Of a stretch of DNA of 64,000 nucleotides, positions 44,548 to 52,469 are shown in pieces (the stretch's first letter is position 1; the number at the start of each line of letters is the position of its first letter). The translations under genes were made by a program, and so were the position numbers. Source of the stretch: Ignavibacteriaceae bacterium (GTDB lineage: Bacteria; Bacteroidota; Ignavibacteria; Ignavibacteriales; Ignavibacteriaceae); the NCBI GenBank assembly GCA_008933765.1, contig WBUK01000005.1, forward strand, positions 97,662 to 161,661, given 5' to 3'. The notes under the pieces were generated by a model, which made no database searches, was not told where the DNA came from, and was given only the letters and a program-made list of their open reading frames with translations.

Positions 44548-45471
44548 CTATAATAATATAGCGTTGGCTGAAGCGATCGTCTTCTCGTCAAGGAATAAGG
44601 AATCTGTAACGCCAACCCGGCTTTGCTGGTTTAGTTGCACATTTTTTATCAATAAAGTTAACCTTCGGGTGTTACCCTTACAGCTGGTATAGAAAAGCTG
44701 TCGTAAATCCTCATCTTCAAGTTCAGGGAAGTGCGCCGTTACTATCTTATCCACATCTGCTTCAGGCAAAGCCTCAAGATTAGCATAAGCGCCAACCCGG
44801 GTGAGAATTTGTTCGTTTACGCCCTTTGTACCATAAAGGTTTTGGTAGAGGCGGTGCATTCCGGCTAACAAAATACCAACATTCGCCTGGTCATGGACGG
44901 TGCGAAGAAGGTCAAGTGCGCGCTCATTAAGATACTCCGCCTGGTCAACTATTATCATGCGCCCCGAGTCCTTCAAACGGTTTATAACGGCTATTTTAAG
45001 CTCATTTATAGAGCCCTTAAAATCTCCGCCAAGTGTCTTTAAGATGGCTTTCATCAACTCGCGGGGACTAAATGCTGTGTCCACTTCTAAATAAATCACA
45101 TCAGGGTTCTCTTTGGCATACCGCTTTAGGGCTTCGGTTTTGCCAACACCTGCCCGGCCCGTTACAACTCCAAAAGACACATGCACATGCACCCGCTGGC
45201 AGATTGCCAGAACCGTGTTGCTGTTTTGTGTGTCCACCCATACTTTACGCGTGGTGTTGGTTATCTGCCGGGTAAGCAGCAGATTAATATACTTCTCAAG
45301 GCTTCGCTCTACGCTGTCGATGTCGCCCATATACTTACCCGCAAAATACTGGCTCAATGCCGTTGCTGAAAGCCCCAGTGCTTTCGCCGCTGTGTTCTGG
45401 CTTTTTATCACACCCTGTGCTTTCAGCCGGTCGTAGTTTGCGATTATCCAATCGCGTTTTGATACATTCAT
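44548..45471 (-). CDS. MuB-like target-selection ATPase
   Basis: The 307-residue protein has an N-terminal helix-turn-helix (about residues 20-45: NTAAKALGLSATALSQYFAG). An AAA+ ATPase follows, with Walker A GRAGVGKTEALK (about residue 107) and a Walker B-like MIIVDQAEYL, where the usual Glu is replaced by Gln-Ala. MuB activates MuA and selects target DNA. Its ATG is preceded by GGAG and it follows the transposase gene by one base. Confidence 0.85.
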   Translation of the reverse strand: MNVSKRDWIIANYDRLKAQGVIKSQNTAAKALGLSATALSQYFAGKYMGDIDSVERSLEKYINLLLTRQITNTTRKVWVDTQNSNTVLAICQRVHVHVSFGVVTGRAGVGKTEALKRYAKENPDVIYLEVDTAFSPRELMKAILKTLGGDFKGSINELKIAVINRLKDSGRMIIVDQAEYLNERALDLLRTVHDQANVGILLAGMHRLYQNLYGTKGVNEQILTRVGAYANLEALPEADVDKIVTAHFPELEDEDLRQLFYTSCKGNTRRLTLLIKNVQLNQQSRVGVTDSLFLDEKTIASANAILL

Positions 45472-45472
45472 T

Positions 45473-47461
45473 TTAGCTCCTGTTTTTTAGTTGTTCTTTA
45501 AGCTCCTCACCGGGCAGAAGGTGCTCCGCCCAGTCAAAAACGCCCGCCGTTTTAGGCGGTTCTAAAACTCTCTTTTCTCTGTTGTTTTTCTGCTTCCTTT
45601 TAGCATGCAGCTTCAGTTTTGTTGCCGTCGCCCCGCGGGAAGACTGGGATATATCCACCGGCACTAAAAGCCCGCTTAATTTCTCCGTAGCCTCCCTTTC
45701 GGCGGCAGAAACTAATGCCTGTTGTTGCTTAAGCGCTGCTTCCAATTTCGGGCGGTCTTCGTCTGTGCCGAGCAACCTCGCCGCCGGATGTTGCATCTCC
45801 GGCTCCATCGCTTCGCATACAAAACCTTTCTTATCATAGACCCAAATTCTCGTCGGGTCAATCAAGTCATACCGAATCATAAACCTGTGCTTTCCTTCAC
45901 CCCTTTCGAGTCGGAAGAAAACATCGTTCCAGTAGTATCTTCCCCGGAAACGAATGCCGTTTCTGTACAGTGTCCGCACCTCTTCACGGGTCATAAGCTC
46001 GTCTAATTCCAACCGGGTTGCTACCCGGGTTTGGTACTCTTCCGAGCCGTAAATTTTATTAACACCTTCTGTAAATAATTCTCCTCTGGTGCGTCCCTTA
46101 TTCCGCCCCGAAGTGATCTCTCTTTTGGCGTATTCATTTACCCAAATTGCAATAGAAATAATAGCCTGCTCTATTGTAATTCCCCCGCCCATATACTCCA
46201 ATTTCTCCGCGTATAGTGCTCTGTGCAGCTTCTCATTCCTCAATAGCCGGGCAGGTTTCCTGTCTATAGAGTTCCCTGTATATGTGGGCATCTGTTTCTC
46301 GAACTCTAAGAAATCGGAGAAGAACCTCTCAACTACTTTTGCCTGTGCATTATATGGTTTGGCGAATATCGTCGCGATACCAATTCTTTCAAGGATGCCG
46401 CGTCCGATACTAAGATCGTCAGCGCGGTACCAGTCAGTTTGGTTTTTGGTCTGTTTCCCAACCGAGCGGTTCGCTCTGCCGTTATCTAACAGTATCACTT
46501 TCGGCTTAAATTTAAGTGTAAGTATCGCCCGTCTGATTGCGGAAGTGATTGCGTAAACATTCTCGGTGGGCATAATCTCAAAACCTACGGGCAAGCCGGT
46601 TTTTGCCTCAACCACCATTAATAGTGTCATTCTTTGCGGCTTACCCGTGGCAGGATTCAGTATCTCAAAATTTGTTGTGTGCCCGTCGAGAACCAGCATA
46701 TCACCCACATCAATCCGGGCGTGATCCCGGGAAAGCGCGGGCACTGTGTTGTCAATCATTGCCTTTCGTCCGCGCCTGCACATCATTACTGTGCTGTAGT
46801 TAAGTTTCGTGTATTCAGTAAGGTGTCTCTGGTATGTTTTGCTGCTTTTTATGTCGGTAAATCCTTGCTCTTGCAGGGCTTTTATAGTGTATCTTATACA
46901 GGCTTCTTTGCTGTGGCACTCAGGCATAAGCCAGAAGCGCTCAAGCAGTTGTTTTTCCGTCTGGCTTAGTGTATCCCCAAGTTTTCTCCCCATTAAAGCG
47001 GGTCTTATTTCACCGGTTTGATACAGGCTTAGCCATCTGTAAAGCGTCGGTATGCTTACTTCCCCAAGTATTGCATACTCCGCCGGATACATTTTAAGCT
47101 CGTTAAAGTGTAGTATAAAATTCTCATCTGCCACCGCATAAGTTGTACCCGCTTTCTTAGCCGATTCTCTAAATTTTACCCACTCTTTTACTGTATTTTT
47201 GCGGGCAATCTCCTCCCGCGTGATCTTCTCAAGCTGAACTCTCTCCGGTTGCGGTTGCTGCAACGCCTGTGGTGCCTTAATCCCCACAAAACGGATTACC
47301 TTTTTCCGGTCACTATAACTGTAAACTTCATATCCTTCAGGAAGTTTGTTCCGCTGTGCCATCTTCTTGATAGCTTCGTATGTTAAGCCTCTCGTTTCTG
47401 CAAACTCAGCAAAACTCCATTCCATTTTGGCGGCGAATACCGGGTATCTGTCCTCACGCAT
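45473..47461 (-). CDS. MuA-like DDE transposase
   Basis: The 662-residue protein has N-terminal DNA-binding repeats (EWSFAEFAETRGLTYEAIKKMAQRNKLPEGYE). Its RNase H-like core has acidic residues in MLVLDGHTTNFEI (about residue 254), VILLDNGRANRS (about 325) and KVVERFFSDFLEF (about 373). This DDE arrangement is that of MuA-type transposases, which cut at the ends and join strands to target DNA. Its start overlaps the stop of the CII-like gene as TAATG. Confidence 0.9.
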   Translation of the reverse strand: MREDRYPVFAAKMEWSFAEFAETRGLTYEAIKKMAQRNKLPEGYEVYSYSDRKKVIRFVGIKAPQALQQPQPERVQLEKITREEIARKNTVKEWVKFRESAKKAGTTYAVADENFILHFNELKMYPAEYAILGEVSIPTLYRWLSLYQTGEIRPALMGRKLGDTLSQTEKQLLERFWLMPECHSKEACIRYTIKALQEQGFTDIKSSKTYQRHLTEYTKLNYSTVMMCRRGRKAMIDNTVPALSRDHARIDVGDMLVLDGHTTNFEILNPATGKPQRMTLLMVVEAKTGLPVGFEIMPTENVYAITSAIRRAILTLKFKPKVILLDNGRANRSVGKQTKNQTDWYRADDLSIGRGILERIGIATIFAKPYNAQAKVVERFFSDFLEFEKQMPTYTGNSIDRKPARLLRNEKLHRALYAEKLEYMGGGITIEQAIISIAIWVNEYAKREITSGRNKGRTRGELFTEGVNKIYGSEEYQTRVATRLELDELMTREEVRTLYRNGIRFRGRYYWNDVFFRLERGEGKHRFMIRYDLIDPTRIWVYDKKGFVCEAMEPEMQHPAARLLGTDEDRPKLEAALKQQQALVSAAEREATEKLSGLLVPVDISQSSRGATATKLKLHAKRKQKNNREKRVLEPPKTAGVFDWAEHLLPGEELKEQLKNRS

Positions 47462-47916
47462 TAGAAAAGTTCCGGTGTACTTCCGTAAAACTTATCACAA
47501 TACTTCTTTGCCGTTTGGCTCTCTTCCAATACTTTCATCAGTGCCTCATCAACAGAATCTTTATTTGCTTTGCTCGGATCCGAAAAGAAAATCTTCAGCG
47601 CATTCAATGCTACAGCTGAAGCTTTCTGATAATCGTCATATATATCGATCGATTCCCCTCTCTTTGCCTTAAATCTGGGAATCTTTACAAGTATAAAACC
47701 ACAAAGATTTGCAAGATGTGAAAGAATCGAGAAATCTTCTGCCGCTTTCATCAATGGGATCAGATTCTCTACAGGGAACTTTACCCCGGATTGATCCAGC
47801 GGCATGCACGCACGGTATAAGTAGTTTTCGCTTATGCCGGTTTCGTCTGCAAGCTGTTTTAGCGACTTGCGGTTACGGTGAGCTGTGCGATAGAGTAGTT
47901 CTTTAATGTTGTACAT
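47461..47916 (-). CDS. CII/CP76-like phage regulatory protein
   Basis: The 151-residue product starts MYNIKELLYRTAHRNRKSLKQLADETGISENYLYRACMP, an N-terminal helix-turn-helix typical of phage CII (CP76)-type regulators. A helical tail follows. It lies between the transposase and the repressor region and its transcript runs into the transposase gene. It may control the early operon. Confidence 0.65.
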   Translation of the reverse strand: MYNIKELLYRTAHRNRKSLKQLADETGISENYLYRACMPLDQSGVKFPVENLIPLMKAAEDFSILSHLANLCGFILVKIPRFKAKRGESIDIYDDYQKASAVALNALKIFFSDPSKANKDSVDEALMKVLEESQTAKKYCDKFYGSTPELF

Positions 47917-47995
47917 ATTTGTTACTAAAATCTTTTTTAATTATTTTAATGGTTTGCTTTTGGCTTAATGCGTATATTAATATTGATAATTGGTT

Positions 47996-48166
47996 TTAGG
48001 CTGCTGTATCTTTTGCGATTGCCTCTATCTTTTTAAGCCAATATTCAGCCCTGGGACCCGATTTCTTCCCCGCTAAAAGCATGTGGATGTACGGCTGGCT
48101 GATCCCAAGGCGTCTGGCAATTTCAGCTTTATTTACAAGCTTGTAATCAATTTTAACTTTTTTCAT
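47996..48166 (-). CDS. Cro-like helix-turn-helix protein, 56 residues
   Basis: The 56-residue product has helix-turn-helix core NKAEIARRLGISQPYIHMLLAG and basic flanks, the size of Cro/Ner proteins. It is divergent from the repressor gene, separated by the operator region. Ner-like proteins shut off repressor and early transcription during lytic growth; the assignment is by size, motif and place. Confidence 0.75.
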   Translation of the reverse strand: MKKVKIDYKLVNKAEIARRLGISQPYIHMLLAGKKSGPRAEYWLKKIEAIAKDTAA

Positions 48167-48280
48167 TATTTGTTCAATGGGTTGTTAAACACTTTAAGTA
48201 ATTTTTTAATAACTAAATGTAAAACTAAACAATTATTTGGCTAAAGTCAATACTTCACTAAATAATTATTTGTATTTTTT
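48167..48280. promoter_or_regulatory. Divergent immunity promoter/operator region
   Basis: These 114 bases separate the Cro-like gene and the repressor gene. Four CTAAA boxes occur at 48213, 48225, 48241 and 48258, and AATTATTTG is repeated at 48231-48239 and 48264-48272. They are candidate repressor or Cro operators; the motifs were read by eye. Confidence 0.5.
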
Positions 48281-48916
48281 ATGGAAATAGATAAAAAAAG
48301 TGTGGCTCAGCGCCTAAAAAGCTTCCTAATTACTCGTTTTGGGTCTGTAAAAGTTGCCGCAGAGGCTTTAGGAAAGACGCCGGACAACTTATATAATGGG
48401 TATCTAAATGGTAGAAGCATTCCCGGCGGGGAATTATTGGGGTTGCTTACAACATTTGGCTGCGATATTGACTGGCTTTTAACCGGCAAGATAAAGGAAA
48501 AGCCTTCTAAGTTAATTAAAGAGTTCCCATTAGTCAGCATGGTTGGTGCCGGCTCGGTTATTCCCTTTGATGACCAAACCCCACAAATGATCCCTTTCCC
48601 CTTTAAGGGTGAAGCCGTTGTTCTTAGAGTTGTGGGGGACAGTATGGCAAGCCTGATCAGTGATGGTGATCTGGTGTTGGTTGATATAATAAACCGTCCA
48701 AAGCTGGGTAATATTGTAGCTGTCAGAACAAAAGAAGAAGAGCAGTTTGTTAAATATTTTGGTGCTTATAACGAAGACACGGTTATGTTCTACTCACATA
48801 ACGCCTATTATAGTCCTGTAACATTTAAAAAGAAGGAGATTATTACTATAAAGAAAGTAGTTTTCATTCTTAAAGATGTTGACTGGCCGGATACAATTAA
48901 TAGTGGTGGAAAATGA
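48281..48916 (+). CDS. S24/LexA-like phage repressor
   Basis: The 211-residue protein has an N-terminal helix-turn-helix (KVAAEALGKTPDNLYNGYLNGR). Its C-terminal S24 domain has VGDSMASLISDGDLVLVD (Ser nucleophile at about 120) and KEEEQFVKYF (Lys at about 157), the residues used in RecA-stimulated self-cleavage. It should maintain lysogeny and be inactivated by DNA damage. It is the only gene of its operon apart from a small frame overlapping its stop. Confidence 0.85.
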   Translation: MEIDKKSVAQRLKSFLITRFGSVKVAAEALGKTPDNLYNGYLNGRSIPGGELLGLLTTFGCDIDWLLTGKIKEKPSKLIKEFPLVSMVGAGSVIPFDDQTPQMIPFPFKGEAVVLRVVGDSMASLISDGDLVLVDIINRPKLGNIVAVRTKEEEQFVKYFGAYNEDTVMFYSHNAYYSPVTFKKKEIITIKKVVFILKDVDWPDTINSGGK

Positions 48917-49196
48917 CGATATTTGCTTTTATTTGTCTTATCTCCCTTGGTTTAAATGCTCAGGAAGTTTCTTTAGGTGTTTCTGTGTATCCGGTATATC
49001 TTACTGGGGTGCAGGAGTCGAAGTTTTCATCATACCCGACACTTCTTTTATACTTATTACAGGCTTAGTCTTCTCCCAAGAGTACGGGGAACACGAAGTA
49101 CCGGAATCTATGCCGGGAGCCCGCCAGCACCTCATAATTGGTGGGTATTTCGCAGCTTTCACCAACCCAAAAATACCCTTATTAAACGGCATTTAA
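48913..49196 (+). pseudogene. Frameshifted secreted-protein gene
   Basis: A frame starting at 48913 (ATGA overlap with the repressor stop) encodes a signal-peptide-like MTIFAFICLISLGLNAQEVS and then stops at 49068. Beyond a GGGG run near 49005, the +1/-1 neighbouring frame continues sensibly (AGVEVFIIPDTSFILITG through PKIPLLNGI, ending 49196). Joining the two frames gives a protein of about 95 residues. Probably an inactivated gene; a sequencing error cannot be excluded. Confidence 0.45.
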
Positions 49197-49213
49197 TTGG
49201 TTTTTTTATATCC

Positions 49214-49246
49214 ACTTCAACCCCCTCAATTCTGCTTTGTATTTTA
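49214..49246. repeat. 33-bp exact repeat shared with 31526-31558 (copy 2)
   Basis: Identical to 31526-31558 and in the same plus-strand orientation; it is noncoding here, just upstream of the gene at 49287. Confidence 0.85.
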
Positions 49247-49286
49247 CTAATAATATTCCTAATTTTGCACAATTAAGGAGCGCAAA

Positions 49287-49604
49287 ATGAAACAATCGGA
49301 ACTCAAAAAACAGAAGGAATTTCTATCTCAATTTGGCGCAGATTTTACGCGTCAGTACGAGAATTATAAGGATGGTAGCATTGTCTTTTCAGTGCTGTTT
49401 TTCCTCCTTGCAGCAACGATATTTTTAATCGGAATAGATAAGAAACAAGATGTATATTTATTCGCCTCACTTACTGCCGGTGCTTTTGGTATTTTATTTA
49501 TATTTATTGCCGGCTTATTCAAGTTCATTCTGCAGATTAAGCACTTTAATTACCAGTTGTTAAAACAGCTGTCTAAGCTAAAAGAAGATAATCAACAGCT
49601 GTAA
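49287..49604 (+). CDS. Two-span membrane protein in the immunity region
   Basis: The 105-residue product has two hydrophobic segments (about residues 31-48 and 58-82) between a charged N-terminus and a Lys-rich C-terminus. It is the rightmost gene of the element and lies beside the repressor operon. Superinfection-exclusion proteins of prophages often look like this, but nothing in the sequence proves it. An AAGGAG precedes the ATG. Confidence 0.55.
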   Translation: MKQSELKKQKEFLSQFGADFTRQYENYKDGSIVFSVLFFLLAATIFLIGIDKKQDVYLFASLTAGAFGILFIFIAGLFKFILQIKHFNYQLLKQLSKLKEDNQQL

Positions 49605-49832
49605 CCCCTTTATTAAACAGAATTTAAACAGTGTTACGGCTTTTTTGGCGGTCTTCGCCCTCTTGTCCCGATAATTCAGGAAATTGGCGGAAATTTAGCG
49701 AGTTGTCCCGATATTGTCCCGTTATTTCCCAATTAACGGGACAAACTAATCAGAAAAAACCTTCGTGGAAGTCATAGGTTTTAAGGCTTAATTCGCTGTA
49801 ACTCTTTTATTAAACAGTATTTAAACGCTGTT
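49599..49832. repeat. Subterminal repeats near the right end
   Basis: A 37-bp imperfect repeat (CTGTAACNC then TTTATTAAACAGNATTTAAAC) occurs at 49599-49635 and 49796-49832. Between them a perfect 11-bp inverted repeat, TTGTCCCGTTA (49714-49724) with TAACGGGACAA (49734-49744), and further TTGTCCCG copies are present. These could be binding sites for transposase or an enhancer-like element. Confidence 0.6.
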
Positions 49833-49877
49833 CAATCAATATGTAATAAAGTGTAATAATGTGTAAAAGTTGGACAC

Positions 49878-49977
49878 AATTCTCACGCTCAAAAACATCT
49901 ACTAACTCATTGGAATACAAACACTTATGCGAAATTTATGCTCACGGGCAATTTCTCATACCCCCTGTCTTGTCATA
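49878..49977. repeat. Right end of the element with inverted terminal motif
   Basis: Reading inward from 49977 gives TATGACAAGACAGGGGG then TATGAGAAATT, which is in register with the left terminus at GACA, GT-T and TGAGAA. A second degenerate copy (GAGCGTGAGAATT inward) is at 49878-49899. The last 36 bases also form the tail of a shadow reading frame that begins in the portal fragment. Confidence 0.8.
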
Positions 49978-49982
49978 GCGTG
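49978..49982. repeat. Target-site duplication, right copy (GCGTG)
   Basis: Matches 25780-25784; on the portal coding strand it reads CACGC and encodes the end of ...GAR at the junction. Confidence 0.88.
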
Positions 49983-50205
49983 CACCCCGCTGCGTGGAAA
50001 TTATGTTGTTGATTTTGTGGTTCATCAGCGAGATTGAGTAGGGATGACGGTTCAGCGCCCTGATCTCACGCATTTCATCATCCGTCCAGTGAACCCCGAA
50101 CTTGTAGCGCTCGTTTCTGCGACCCCGCTTCCATGCCTCTTCAAAAAAATTGAGGGATTCTAAGTGAAGCTCGCTGATCTCGGTGTGTGTTAAGTAGTTG
50201 CCCAT
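49978..50205 (-). pseudogene. 5' portion of the split portal gene
   Basis: Seventy-six codons start at ATG 50205 and encode an N-terminal portal segment (ESLNFFEEAWKRGRRNERYKFG, HWTDDEMREIRALNRHPYSI and NHKINNIISTQRGAR) before the element begins. The frame then runs a further 36 bases into the element, ending at 49942. Its continuation is at 24286-25784. No terminase gene precedes it, so the older phage is incomplete. Confidence 0.85.
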
Positions 50206-50310
50206 TTTTCGCTTTTTTTAATGCAAATTTCGGGCTTACTGCCGGCCCCTTACAAGTGTAGCTTTTTAACCGTGTAAGGGTTTAACAGTTTTTTAGGGGA
50301 GGATACCGGC

Positions 50311-50455
50311 GCTCGGTTGCTTGCCCGCTTCGCTTTGGCTGTGCAACCTCGCTATGTGGTGTCCCCTCTGGGGACGGGTTTTCATCGCCTTCTCCGAAGG
50401 CGGCAAAAGGTAATAATGCCAAAGGTAAAAATCTAATCATCTTGTCCTGGCGAGC
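50311..50455. repeat. Triple-hairpin 3' cassette, copy C
   Basis: Third copy beside a variable-region gene. Stem 1 is GGTTGC at 50315-50320 with GCAACC at 50343-50348, a two-sided change from GGATGC/GCATCC in copies A and B that keeps pairing. Stem 2 keeps GTCCCC/GGGGAC with loop TCT instead of GAA. Stem 3 has loop TCC rather than TGC. Confidence 0.85.
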
Positions 50456-52275
50456 CGGGCGCCGCGGTCGCTGCCCCTGAGGTCGGGCATGCTGTCGTCA
50501 CGAAGCGCCACACGGCAGTTCCGCGCGAAGCTGTACCAACTCCCGCCGCGAAGCACACGACGGGTGCCCGATGAGGGTCCCTTAGGATTCGTTTGGCCTG
50601 ACGGTGCGTAGTAATTGCTCCAATACCAATCCCAACACCACTCCCCTACATTGCCGCTCATATCATAGATTCCTATTTCGTTCGGTTGCTTTAATCCAAC
50701 TGCGTGAGTTTTATTGCCTGAATTATCCCCGTACCAGGCTACTTCTCCTGTGTTGTCGCTCCCGCTGTATTTATAATTCCTTGTCCGGTTCCCACCCCTT
50801 GCCGCATATTCCCATTCCGCCTCAGTTGGTAACCTGTAGCCGTTGGAATTTCCGGAACATTCAACTACAATTTCCGTTGAACCCATTAACGATTTCCAAA
50901 ATCCGGTTGCCTTAGTTTCCCTAATAATATAGTATGGGTCAAGCCCTTCTAATTCACTTAATCTGTTGCAAAACTCAACCGCATCATACCACCTTATATT
51001 CTCAACAGGGAGTTTGGAACCTTTGAACCATGACGGATTTCTACCCATTACACTCTCCCACTGTGCCTGTGTAACCGGGTATTTACCAATTAAAAAACTA
51101 TCCAATGTAACTTCGTGAACAGGTTGCTCATCTGAGTCACCTTCATCACTACCCATCCTAAATGTGCCGCCTTCAACTGAAACAAGTTCCATTCCGGTTT
51201 TGGTTTTTATCTCGTTCCCCGATTTTGCATCAGTTTGGAATTGTGAGTTTGCCATTTCCCGCTTAAGTGCATCTCTTCCGGCGTTTGATATGTTACCGCC
51301 ACCCGATCCGGCGTTTGCAGGTATTCCAAACTTTGGCAGACCAAAATCAGAAGAGAAAGTACCGGCGAACCCTGAAGAATCACCCATTTCCTTAAAACCT
51401 GCCACTCCATGACCCGCACCAACATCACTTCCGTAAACGGTGGCACCGTCTTTTTCTAATTCTTCCAGTGCGTAGTACATCTCCATCGCACTTGAAAACC
51501 TTTTCTCTCTGTCCGGGTGAATTGCCTTCATCACATAGGCGGTAAGCTCATCTGAAATGCCGGGATAGAACTCTGTCGGTGGGGGAAGCTCACCGCTTAT
51601 TATTCGGGCGTAAACTGCGGTGGGGGTGATGGTATCATCACCGGTGAAGGGAGTTTTGGCGCAGAGCATCTCGTAAAAGGTCATTCCGAGTGAATATACA
51701 TCGGTACGAATATCTACGGATGAAGGATTAATTATTGATTCGGGACTCATATAAACCGGAGTACCTTTTACAACGGTTGATGCCCCCTGACCCGCCTCCA
51801 AAACTTTGGCTATTCCGAAATCTGCAATTTTAACCCGGTCATCCGATGTAATAAGGATGTTCGGCGGCTTCAAATCACGGTGAATAATCGGAGGATTATG
51901 TGAGTGGATGTAAGCCATTCCTTCCAACATCTGCTTAAAGAGATTAACCGCCCGGGAACGACGGATAGGCCCCACTTCTTTTTTGATTATCTCAGAAAGC
52001 GTTCGCCCCTCAACGAACTCCATAACGATGTAGTAGTTACCCTCATAATCAAAAATATCGGAAACGCCAACGATGTTCGGATGGCTGAGCGTTCTTAGCA
52101 GCTTCGCTTCGTTCAGAAAAAGCTTAAGCACTGTCGGGTTACTTCCGAACTGCTGCCACAACATCTTTACGGCATAAATTTCATCGAAATGCCGGTGGCG
52201 CGCTTTATACACAACACCCATTCCACCCTGCCCAAGTTGTTCAATCAGTTCGTAAACATGTACTGTTTTTGCCAT
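50437..52275 (-). CDS. Soluble Ser/Thr kinase fused to SUMF1 domain with variable region VR3
   Basis: The 612-residue protein has a PknB-type kinase at residues about 8-272 (GQGGMGVVY, AVK, HRDLKPPN, DFGIAK). A Gly/Ala-rich linker (about 280-355) without any membrane helix follows, then a SUMF1 domain from about 363 (SVEGGTFRMGSDEGDSDE). It is thus predicted cytoplasmic, unlike the membrane kinases in the window. The 3' end is VR3, followed by hairpin cassette C. The kinase half is repeated exactly at 53716-55548, whereas the C-terminal end differs. The TATAATAT-like sequence just upstream of the ATG is shared with that copy. Confidence 0.87.
   Translation of the reverse strand: MAKTVHVYELIEQLGQGGMGVVYKARHRHFDEIYAVKMLWQQFGSNPTVLKLFLNEAKLLRTLSHPNIVGVSDIFDYEGNYYIVMEFVEGRTLSEIIKKEVGPIRRSRAVNLFKQMLEGMAYIHSHNPPIIHRDLKPPNILITSDDRVKIADFGIAKVLEAGQGASTVVKGTPVYMSPESIINPSSVDIRTDVYSLGMTFYEMLCAKTPFTGDDTITPTAVYARIISGELPPPTEFYPGISDELTAYVMKAIHPDREKRFSSAMEMYYALEELEKDGATVYGSDVGAGHGVAGFKEMGDSSGFAGTFSSDFGLPKFGIPANAGSGGGNISNAGRDALKREMANSQFQTDAKSGNEIKTKTGMELVSVEGGTFRMGSDEGDSDEQPVHEVTLDSFLIGKYPVTQAQWESVMGRNPSWFKGSKLPVENIRWYDAVEFCNRLSELEGLDPYYIIRETKATGFWKSLMGSTEIVVECSGNSNGYRLPTEAEWEYAARGGNRTRNYKYSGSDNTGEVAWYGDNSGNKTHAVGLKQPNEIGIYDMSGNVGEWCWDWYWSNYYAPSGQTNPKGPSSGTRRVLRGGSWYSFARNCRVALRDDSMPDLRGSDRGARLARTR
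50464..50565 (-). other. DGR-like variable region VR3
   Basis: 102 bp with variable codons ACC CGT, TAC AGC TTC, AAC, CTT, GAC GAC AGC, GAC CTC and GGC AGC GAC CGC, all ending in C where an AAC template is expected. One framework deviation, TTC to GCC (near the end), is not explained by adenine change. Confidence 0.85.
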
Positions 52276-52469
52276 TTTATATTATTTATGATTCCCAAAA
52301 AAGAAGTTTAATCCTTTATGCAAAATATCGATTTTTCCTTAAGAAACTGACCTGCAGGATTATTTTCATTATGCCCATTAAAACTTTGTACCAAAAGCAT
52401 AAAAATATCCGTCCCAAAAGCCGGCTTCAGAATTTTCCAACTACAAACAACCACTACAGTTTTGTTCTC
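50745..52469. repeat. 1,725-bp segmental duplication, copy 1
   Basis: Matches 54018-55742 at a constant offset of 3,273 bases with no indel. Every stretch compared is identical, including six-frame shadow reading frames. It covers the kinase half of the gene, its upstream region and the last 16 bases of the neighbouring gene, and ends abruptly. Confidence 0.9.

Larger units (their letters stand above)
25785..49977. mobile_element. Mu-like transposable prophage, 24,193 bp
   Basis: The element carries a DDE transposase (MuA type) with a MuB-type ATPase, an S24 repressor, a Gam/GemA-like protein, a Mor-like activator and Mu-family head proteins (terminase, portal gp29-like, F, G, I, T, gp36, gp37). 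It also has a tail tube, frameshifted tail chaperones, a tape measure and a lysis cassette. Its ends share a pattern: from the left inward TAATAACGGACAAAAAG followed by TTTGAGAA, and from the right inward TATGACAAGACAGGGGG followed by TATGAGAA. GACA and TGAGAA are in identical register. The 5-bp duplication GCGTG flanks both ends. Confidence 0.92.

Noticed and set aside
25783..49919. TGTA...TACA termini as the prophage ends
   Set aside because: These placements leave no matching 5-bp flanks; GCGTG at 25780 and 49978 with portal-frame restoration fits much better.
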